A stretch of 64,000 nucleotides of DNA. Source: Bin5 sp965261695. Lineage in GTDB: Bacteria; Chloroflexota; Anaerolineae; Caldilineales; Caldilineaceae. Each line of letters starts with the position of its first letter. Positions within the stretch are counted from its first letter, which is position 1. The translations under genes and the position numbers were made by a program. This document shows, one piece after another, positions 58,470 through 64,000 of the stretch. The DNA is taken from contig OZ253474.1 in NCBI GenBank assembly GCA_965261695.1, positions 806,001 to 870,000 of the forward strand, in the 5' to 3' direction. A model generated the notes under the pieces. The model made no database searches and was not told where the DNA came from. It saw only the letters and a program-made list of their open reading frames with translations.

Positions 58470-60202
58470 ACCCAGCTTGTCGGTTGATATTCGCCGAATT
58501 CTGCACGCAGGGCATCGCAGATTTCGCCCACGGTGACAGCGCTCTCGACCGCCTGCACAAATAGCGGCATCAGCGCTTCGTCCTGCGCACGCGCCGCCTG
58601 TCCGATGCGATGCAGGATGGCATCGGCCTTTGCCTGGTCGCGGCCGGCACGCAGCGCGGCGAGCGCGGCGATCTGCTCATTCTGCACGACCTCATCCACG
58701 CGCAGCATCTCTTCGGGGAGGGTATCCTCGCCCTGGTAACGATTAACACCGACAACGGTCTGCGCGCCGCTCTCTATCGCCCGCAAGCTGGCGTAGGCCG
58801 ACTCCTGAATCTCCCGCTGGATGAACCCATCGGCGACCGCCTGCATTGCACCGCCCATCTCGTCGATGCGCTCCAGGTAGTCGAGCGCCTGGCGTTCGAT
58901 CTCATCGGTCAGCCCTTCGATATAGTAGCTGCCGCCAAGCGGGTCCACGACATCGCCAAGGCCGCTTTCTCCGGCCAGAATCTGCTGTGTGCGCAATGCG
59001 ATTTCGACCGCCTTTTCGGTAGGCAGAGCGAGGGCCTCATCCTTGGAATTTGTGTGCAGGCTTTGGGTGCCGCCGAGCACTGCGGCCAGGGCCTGGACCG
59101 TCACCCGCACAATGTTGTTGTCCGGCTGTTGGGTCGTCAACGTGCTGCCGCCGGTCTGGGTGTGGAAGCGCATCCGCCAGCTGTCTGGATCGGTTGCGCC
59201 GAAACGATCCCGCATCAACTTTGCCCAAAGGCGGCGGGCCGCGCGAAACTTCGCCACCTCTTCCAGAAAGTTATTGTGCGCGTTGAAGAAAAAGCTGATT
59301 TGAGAGGCAAAGCGGTCCACATCAAGCCCGGCTTTGACAGCCTGCTCGACGTATTCGATGGCGTTGGCAAGCGTGAACGAGACCTCCTGAACGGCACTGC
59401 TGCCGGCCTCGCGGATGTGATAGCCGCTGACCGAAATGGTGTTCCATCTAGGCAGGTGGCGGGCGCAGAAGCGGAAGAGGTCGGTCATCAGGCGCATCGA
59501 GGGCTGCGGCGGGAAGATGTAGGTTCCGCGGGCGATGTACTCCTTCAGAATATCATTTTGCACAGTGCCGCGCAGCATCTCCGGCGGCACACCCTGCTCC
59601 TTGCCGACCGCAATCACCATCGCCAGCAGGATCGCGGCCGGCGCGTTGATCGTCATGCTGATGCTCACCTTGTCGAGCGGGATGCCGCGGAGAAGCGTGC
59701 GCATATCCTGCAAGCTGCTGATCGAGACACCGACTTTGCCGACCTCGCCCAACGCGAGGGCGTGGTCGGCGTCATAACCGATCTGCGTGGGCAGGTCGAA
59801 GGCGACGGACAGCCCGGTCTGCCCCTGTTCGATCAGGAAGTGGTAGCGCCGGTTACTCTCGGCAGCCGAGCCGAATCCGGCGTACTGACGCATCGTCCAG
59901 AGGCGGCCGCGATACATATTGGGCTGAACGCCGCGGGTGAAAGGAAACTCGCCGGGAAAACCGAGGCGTCGCATGTATTCTTGCGCGCATCCATCTTGCG
60001 CCGCGCTGTCGGTAGGCGTATAGAGCGGCTGGATGACGATGGACGGGCTGCTGGTCGTGAAGCGTTCCATGCGTTCGGGGAACCTCCTCACAACAGGGGC
60101 CAGGGTTGTGTCCTGCCAAGTCTGTTTCAGTGTCGTCAGTTTGCCGGGGTGGGAGTGGGTCTGCAGGCCGTGCGCTTGAGGGTCACCTTTAGAATCAGCC
60201 AT
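58466..60202 (-). CDS. Methylmalonyl-CoA mutase, large catalytic chain without B12 domain
   Basis: A 578-residue protein with the substrate-binding barrel only; the C-terminal cobalamin-binding domain (about 130 residues with DxHxxG) is absent and must be encoded elsewhere. TGLSVAFDLPTQIGYDADHA and FPPQPSMRLMTDLF are family motifs. Y107 in MRQYAGF and R225 in EYIARGTYIFPP match the residues that select methylmalonyl-CoA; isobutyryl-CoA mutases have Phe and Gln there. With the adjacent epimerase it links propionyl-CoA and succinyl-CoA metabolism. Confidence 0.93.
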   Translation of the reverse strand: MADSKGDPQAHGLQTHSHPGKLTTLKQTWQDTTLAPVVRRFPERMERFTTSSPSIVIQPLYTPTDSAAQDGCAQEYMRRLGFPGEFPFTRGVQPNMYRGRLWTMRQYAGFGSAAESNRRYHFLIEQGQTGLSVAFDLPTQIGYDADHALALGEVGKVGVSISSLQDMRTLLRGIPLDKVSISMTINAPAAILLAMVIAVGKEQGVPPEMLRGTVQNDILKEYIARGTYIFPPQPSMRLMTDLFRFCARHLPRWNTISVSGYHIREAGSSAVQEVSFTLANAIEYVEQAVKAGLDVDRFASQISFFFNAHNNFLEEVAKFRAARRLWAKLMRDRFGATDPDSWRMRFHTQTGGSTLTTQQPDNNIVRVTVQALAAVLGGTQSLHTNSKDEALALPTEKAVEIALRTQQILAGESGLGDVVDPLGGSYYIEGLTDEIERQALDYLERIDEMGGAMQAVADGFIQREIQESAYASLRAIESGAQTVVGVNRYQGEDTLPEEMLRVDEVVQNEQIAALAALRAGRDQAKADAILHRIGQAARAQDEALMPLFVQAVESAVTVGEICDALRAEFGEYQPTSWV

Positions 60203-60242
60203 CTCGATACACCTTTGCAGAGCGGGGCGCCGCCCGAGCCGA

Positions 60243-60869
60243 TTACATTTCCAGCCGCCCGGACAGCGCGTTGCTCAGAGTCATTTCGTCGGCATACTCA
60301 AGATCGCCGCCGGTGGGCAAGCCGCGCGCCAGGCGAGTCACACGAACGCCCAGAGGTTTGATAAGCCTGGCTATGTACATCGCCGTGGCTTCCCCTTCCA
60401 GATTGGGGTTGGTCGCCAGCAGCAGTTCCTGCGTCAAAGTGACATCGTTCAGAACTCCGACGTGGCCCTGCCGCAGCCGGTCGAGCAGTTCCTGCAGCTT
60501 CAAGTCGTCCGGCCCGATTCCTTCCACCGGCGAGATGGCCCCGTGCAGGACATGATACAGGCCGTGGTATGTACCGGTACGCTCGATGGCCTGCACGTCA
60601 AGCGGCTCCTCGACCACACAGATGATGGATCGATCGCGCTGGTGGTTGTCACAGATGGCGCAAGGATCTCTGTCGGCGATATTGTGGCAGATGTGACAAA
60701 AGAGGGTATTCGCTTTCAACTCCTGCAACGCGGTCGCAAGTGTCAATGCGATTTCTTCATCGCTGCGCAGAAGAAAATAGGCCAGGCGCGAGGCCGATTT
60801 TGGCCCGATGCCCGGCAGGCGGCCAAAAGCATCGATCAGATTGGTGACCGGCTGCGCCAGTGTTTGCAT
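60243..60869 (-). CDS. recR: Recombination protein RecR
   Basis: A 208-residue protein of the RecFOR recombination-repair route. FGRLPGIGPKSASRLAYFLL is the helix-hairpin-helix. The zinc finger is CHICHNIADRDPCAIC. The Toprim fold follows with ICVVEEPLDVQAIE and YHVLHGAISPVEGIGPDDL, and TRLARGLPTGGDLEYADEMT is the C-terminal signature. It follows ybaB by nine bases, the widespread dnaX-ybaB-recR order. Confidence 0.97.
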   Translation of the reverse strand: MQTLAQPVTNLIDAFGRLPGIGPKSASRLAYFLLRSDEEIALTLATALQELKANTLFCHICHNIADRDPCAICDNHQRDRSIICVVEEPLDVQAIERTGTYHGLYHVLHGAISPVEGIGPDDLKLQELLDRLRQGHVGVLNDVTLTQELLLATNPNLEGEATAMYIARLIKPLGVRVTRLARGLPTGGDLEYADEMTLSNALSGRLEM

Positions 60870-60878
60870 GGCGGAATC

Positions 60879-61304
60879 CTAAATTCCAAGGCCAGGAATA
60901 TCAAGCCCGGAGGTGAGGCCGCCCATGCGCTCTTCGGTCAGCGTCTTTACCTTATCGGCGGCGTCGTTGATCGCGGCCATCAACAGGTCTTCCAGCATCT
61001 CCACGTCTTCGGGGTCGACTACTTCCGGCTTGAGGCGCAGCGCCTGCACAGTCTGATGCCCGTCCATATCGACTTCGACCATGCCGCCGCCGGCGCTTCC
61101 GGTAACTATTTCGTCGGCCAGTTCCCCCTGCGCTTTTTCCATGTCATCCTGCATCTTGCGCACGCGTGCGGCCAGGTCTCCGCCCATGCCGCCTCCGCCC
61201 ATGCCGCCTCCGCCAAGCGAGCCGCCAGCGGGAAAGCCGCCGCCACCACCACCAAAAGGATTGCCACCACTCCTGGTTCTGCGGTTCCTCTTCTTCTTCG
61301 CCAT
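60879..61304 (-). CDS. ybaB: YbaB/EbfC nucleoid-associated protein with a Gly-rich N-terminal extension
   Basis: A 141-residue protein. The start is ATG 61304 (MAKKKRNRR), with GGGAG eight bases before it. The core (about 44-141) has RVRKMQDDMEKAQGELADE, VEVDMDGHQTVQALRLKPEVV and the C-terminal helix, typical of YbaB dimers that bind DNA. Before it is a basic segment (KKKRNRRTR) and about 30 residues (13-42) that are over half Gly, with a GGGGM repeat. The usual family length is about 105. It lies between dnaX and recR. Confidence 0.93.
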   Translation of the reverse strand: MAKKKRNRRTRSGGNPFGGGGGGFPAGGSLGGGGMGGGGMGGDLAARVRKMQDDMEKAQGELADEIVTGSAGGGMVEVDMDGHQTVQALRLKPEVVDPEDVEMLEDLLMAAINDAADKVKTLTEERMGGLTSGLDIPGLGI

Positions 61305-61350
61305 AGTTCTCACTCCCAATGCGATATGTTAGTCGGAGTAGTTCATCCCA

Positions 61351-62997
61351 TCAGTTGCCGGAGCGGCTGTCACTGACCTCTGCACCCAGTTCAGCGACAG
61401 CGTATTCGACCAAAGGGTCCGGCCCGGAGGCCTGTTGATCTTCGACGACCGGCCCGGCCGCCGCGGGGATCGTTGCTATGTCGCCGCTCTGGCAGTTCAG
61501 GGTCACTTTCTGACCCAGGATATCCCCCAGGATGTTGGCAACGGCTTCCCTGGTCTTGGCCTCCGAAATGACGCCCTGCGCGAATGTGTTGGCGCCGAAG
61601 GCCATGGCCACGGAAGCCCCACCGATCGCCACATCTCGTATCGAGCGCAGCGAGGCCTGCTCCTTTAGTCCACATTGATTGCGCACCGCATTCAGGAAAT
61701 CGTTCCATTGCGCTCGCAGTCGCCGCAAAGCGTCGGCGTCGAGAGGAGCGATTGCCGTCCTGTCAGCGACGGGACTCTTATCGGTCTGTGCCTGTGGCGG
61801 GGCGCCGGTCTGGCCCGCCGCTGCCCGGGTCGGGGGCGCCGATGGCGCCGGTTGTGGTTGGACCTGGTCGCGGGCTGGCGCAGGCGCTTGTGTCTGAATC
61901 CCTTGCACCACCTCCACCAGCGCAAGTTCCAGAGGCAGTTGGGGCTGGTAGCCACCCTTCAGGTCAGACATCGCCTGGCTGAACCGCTTGATGGCCCAGA
62001 GCGTCTCCGCCTCAGGAATTCGCTTGGCCTGCTGCTGCATCCCCTGCAAAGTTTCCGGCGCACGATCCTCGAGCAACGCGCCGTCGCCGACCAGCTGCAC
62101 CAGCATCACGCCGCGCAAGTACTCGATGACCTGCGCGGAAAACTCATGCAGGCTGCCCCCTTGCAGCAGCAACTCACCGATCAGCTGCAGTCCCGCGGGG
62201 ATATCTTTTGTCGCCAATACTTCGACAAATGCGGCCACGGTTGCGCTGGCGACACTTCCCAAGACCTGCTGCACCGACTCCAACCTGATAATGGGTCGAT
62301 CTTCGCCCGATGTTGCCGCTCCATAACTGGTCATCTGGTCCAACAGGCTGACCGCATCGCGCATACAGCCCTGTGCGCTGCGGGCAATGGCAAAAACTGC
62401 GGCCTCTTCCAGCTGGTAGCCCTCCTCGGCGGCGATGTGGGTTAGATGCGCGGCGATTTCAGCTACAGGGATACGGCGAAAGTCAAAACGTTGGCAGCGG
62501 CTCAGGACTGTGGCAGGGATGCGGTGCGGTTCTGTCGTCGCCAACACGAAGCGCGCATGCGGGGGAGGCTCTTCCAGCGTCTTCAGCAGCGCGTTGAATG
62601 CGCTAGGGCTGAGCATATGCACTTCGTCGATAATGTAGACTTTGTAACGGGATTCGCTGGGTCGAAAGCCGACCTTTTGGCGTAACTCGCGCACATCATC
62701 GACACTGTTGTTGCTGGCTGCGTCGATCTCGATCAAGTCCAGCAGGCGTCCTTGGTTGATAGCGGTACAGTGGCTGCAGCGGTTGCACGGGCGCTTATCG
62801 TCGTCGGTACAGTTAAGCGCCTTGGCAAGGATGCGGGCGGTGGATGTTTTGCCGGTTCCGCGAGGTCCGGCGAACAGATAGGCATGGGCGACACGCTCAT
62901 CGCGCAGGGCGTTAAGCAGGGTCGTGGTTACGTGCTCCTGCCCGACGACTTCCTCGAATGTTTGACTGCGCCACTTGCGATAAAGCGCCTGCGCCAT
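61351..62997 (-). CDS. dnaX: DNA polymerase III subunit gamma/tau
   Basis: A 548-residue clamp-loader ATPase. Walker A is GPRGTGKTSTA, the zinc site is in NCTDDDKRPCNRCSHC, Walker B is VYIIDEVHMLS and sensor 1 lies in FVLATTEPHRIPATVLSRCQ. The clamp-loader collar domain is residues about 240-370. A Pro/Ala/Gln-rich linker (PAPARDQVQPQPAPSAPP) leads to a C-terminal domain with LRRLRAQWNDFLNAV. Nothing suggests a frameshift site for a shorter gamma form, though I cannot exclude one. It is the first gene of the run that continues with ybaB and recR. Confidence 0.95.
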   Translation of the reverse strand: MAQALYRKWRSQTFEEVVGQEHVTTTLLNALRDERVAHAYLFAGPRGTGKTSTARILAKALNCTDDDKRPCNRCSHCTAINQGRLLDLIEIDAASNNSVDDVRELRQKVGFRPSESRYKVYIIDEVHMLSPSAFNALLKTLEEPPPHARFVLATTEPHRIPATVLSRCQRFDFRRIPVAEIAAHLTHIAAEEGYQLEEAAVFAIARSAQGCMRDAVSLLDQMTSYGAATSGEDRPIIRLESVQQVLGSVASATVAAFVEVLATKDIPAGLQLIGELLLQGGSLHEFSAQVIEYLRGVMLVQLVGDGALLEDRAPETLQGMQQQAKRIPEAETLWAIKRFSQAMSDLKGGYQPQLPLELALVEVVQGIQTQAPAPARDQVQPQPAPSAPPTRAAAGQTGAPPQAQTDKSPVADRTAIAPLDADALRRLRAQWNDFLNAVRNQCGLKEQASLRSIRDVAIGGASVAMAFGANTFAQGVISEAKTREAVANILGDILGQKVTLNCQSGDIATIPAAAGPVVEDQQASGPDPLVEYAVAELGAEVSDSRSGN

Positions 62998-63075
62998 TTT
63001 GCCTTACTCCCGGCTTGGCCGCGGCTTCGGCGAGGACTCGCGCCCGTCCGCGCGGCGTCCACACATCCCCAGCCT

Positions 63076-63104
63076 AGTCTACCATCGGGCCGAAGCAGAG
63101 GCAA
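63076..63104 (-). promoter_or_regulatory. Promoter of the dnaX run
   Basis: On the minus strand TTGCCT (63104-63099), a 17-base spacer and TAGACT (63081-63076), with TG one base before the -10 box. The start of transcription would be near 63069, about 70 bases before dnaX. The divergent plus-strand promoter begins only about 25 bases away. Confidence 0.5.
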
Positions 63105-63126
63105 ACGCTGGCGTATTTTCTGCTCG

Positions 63127-63135
63127 TGGTATACT
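63127..63135 (+). promoter_or_regulatory. Extended -10 promoter placed for leaderless transcription
   Basis: TGGTATACT is an extended -10 box whose last base is six bases before the ATG at 63142. The usual distance to the start of transcription puts the first base at or next to the A of ATG. Confidence 0.5.
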
Positions 63136-63141
63136 TTGCTT

Positions 63142-64000
63142 ATGAGCGACAAAATCATCAATACTCTTCAGCAAAGACGCCAGCTCGACGAGGCCGTCGC
63201 CGCACTGGTTGATACCTCGTCAGAATCGGAGTTGGCGCAGGCGGTGCAGGGGATCATGCGGGAACACGCGCCGACTCTGATCCTGCCGGCGCTGCGGAAA
63301 CATCTGAACACCGGCAGCAGCCAAATGCGGGGTGGATTGGGCCGCCTCGCCGCGCTTCTGCCCCAGCCGGAAACCGTCGCGCTGCTGCGCAAGGAGGCCG
63401 GCCGCCGCGGCAATCCCACGCAGTCCCGCCTGACCGCTGCCATGATTCTGGAAAGATTTTTGCAGGCGGAGGTTTCGCCGGGCCTGATGGCAGACCTGAA
63501 TGACCCGAATCTGATCGTGATGCAGAGCCTGCAGGAGGCGTTGGAGGCGGGGCACGCCAATCGACACATTCTGCTGGAGTACGTGCGCCAAATGCGGGAG
63601 GAAAGCCAGGATATCGCCTTCCTCGTCCTCGATCTGCTGGGACAATTGGCGGAAGCGGATCAGCCGGAGTTGCTACGCCTGATCGCATACGATGCGCGCG
63701 TTGGCGTGGCTGAAGCCGCCCTTGCCCGTCTGAGCGCGTTGCGCGATCCTGCGGCCGCGGCACAGAGCGCGGCCGGGCTACATGCCCTGCAGGCCAGTCT
63801 GCAGCCGGATTTAGGGCAGGCGGCAGCTCGACAACTGCGCAAGTTGCGTCTGGCCGGGGTGCGCTGGGAGCCGACGCCAACCGACGAATGGTGGGCGCTG
63901 ATTTCACCATGCGATTTCCAAGGAACCCAGCACCTGTGGTTCCTGCGCTACGCGAACGAAACCGAGGGCACGCTTATCGGGCTGCGGATCAACCGCAAGG
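63142..64000 (+). CDS. Helical-repeat (HEAT-like) protein, 3' truncated
   Basis: An open frame from ATG 63142 to the right edge, 286 codons, without a stop. The product begins MSDKIINTLQQRRQLDEAVA. It is rich in Leu and Ala with helix pairs such as LRKHLNTGSSQMRGGLGRLA, FLVLDLLGQLAEADQPELLR and VGVAEAALARLSALRDPAAA, as in HEAT/ARM-type repeats. After about residue 230 the composition changes (WWALISPCDFQGTQHLWF), so a second domain begins there. No Shine-Dalgarno precedes the ATG. The function is unknown. Confidence 0.7.
   Translation, partial: MSDKIINTLQQRRQLDEAVAALVDTSSESELAQAVQGIMREHAPTLILPALRKHLNTGSSQMRGGLGRLAALLPQPETVALLRKEAGRRGNPTQSRLTAAMILERFLQAEVSPGLMADLNDPNLIVMQSLQEALEAGHANRHILLEYVRQMREESQDIAFLVLDLLGQLAEADQPELLRLIAYDARVGVAEAALARLSALRDPAAAAQSAAGLHALQASLQPDLGQAAARQLRKLRLAGVRWEPTPTDEWWALISPCDFQGTQHLWFLRYANETEGTLIGLRINRK

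Noticed and set aside
58610..60361. 583-codon plus-strand open frame
   Set aside because: Antisense to methylmalonyl-CoA mutase, whose motifs are unmistakable on the other strand.

Overview
The window is 64 kb of GC-rich bacterial DNA densely packed with genes in long same-strand runs. Gene content points to a Chloroflexota bacterium, most likely of the Anaerolineae/Caldilineales type. Pointers are a mevalonate kinase, a thioester alpha-2-macroglobulin lipoprotein beside a WecA-like transferase and an O-antigen-ligase/TPR protein, a BMP-type nucleoside ABC importer, and a methylmalonyl-CoA mutase lacking its B12 domain. The lineage is an inference from content, not from a marker gene. Both ends cut genes: a DHH/CBS/tRNA-nucleotidyltransferase fusion on the left and a helical-repeat protein on the right.

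Layout. 1-5656 (+): the nucleotidyltransferase fusion, a galactonate-dehydratase-like enzyme, coaBC and a two-part nucleotidyltransferase. 5650-21891 (-): a pRiA4b-like zinc protein, then an envelope block (alpha-2-macroglobulin, VTT membrane protein, secreted cyclophilin, WecA/TagO-like transferase, Wzy_C/TPR protein), a UvrD-like helicase and a small protein. 22192-23865 (-): a TPP enzyme. 25362-27870 (+): a Gfo/Idh/MocA oxidoreductase, a double-PspC protein and a YtxH-like protein. 27922-30418 (-): mutM, an anti-sigma factor and its ECF sigma factor. 30614-30695 (+): tRNA-Leu(CAA) with a clear promoter. 31254-33122 (+): a membrane protein with four cNMP-type domains. 33233-38002 (-): a D-threonine-aldolase-like enzyme, a small membrane protein, a duplicated zinc-knuckle gene split by a 1,014-bp IS982-like element, and a CDP-alcohol phosphatidyltransferase. 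38181-43384 (+): glycogen-synthase-like glycosyltransferase, glgB and nagA. 43389-53510 (-): mevalonate kinase, GDPD, a small protein, an HDAC-family deacetylase, a six-hairpin-like protein and the BMP/ABC importer operon. 55043-55396 (+): rsfS. 55454-62997 (-): an NDK-like protein, a TPR protein, methylmalonyl-CoA epimerase, a thioesterase, the mutase, recR, ybaB and dnaX. 63142-end (+): the helical-repeat protein.

The most unusual content is non-coding. Two divergent intergenic regions, 29 kb apart, carry diverged same-orientation copies of a roughly 0.9-kb module (about 24410-25275 and 53727-54620). Each holds long runs of degenerate repeats with a 10-bp period. Around them recurs a motif, GGGATGCACCC or its complement, placed near the promoters of the flanking + strand genes. 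The best gene-level discovery is the IS insertion. Removing the element and one copy of its 3-bp target duplication exactly restores a 271-residue protein made of two direct repeats; the two ends of the split gene align to the intact second repeat. Other points worth a look are rsfS, which appears to start at CTG; a probable leaderless gene at 63142; and an NDK-like protein with a large insertion.
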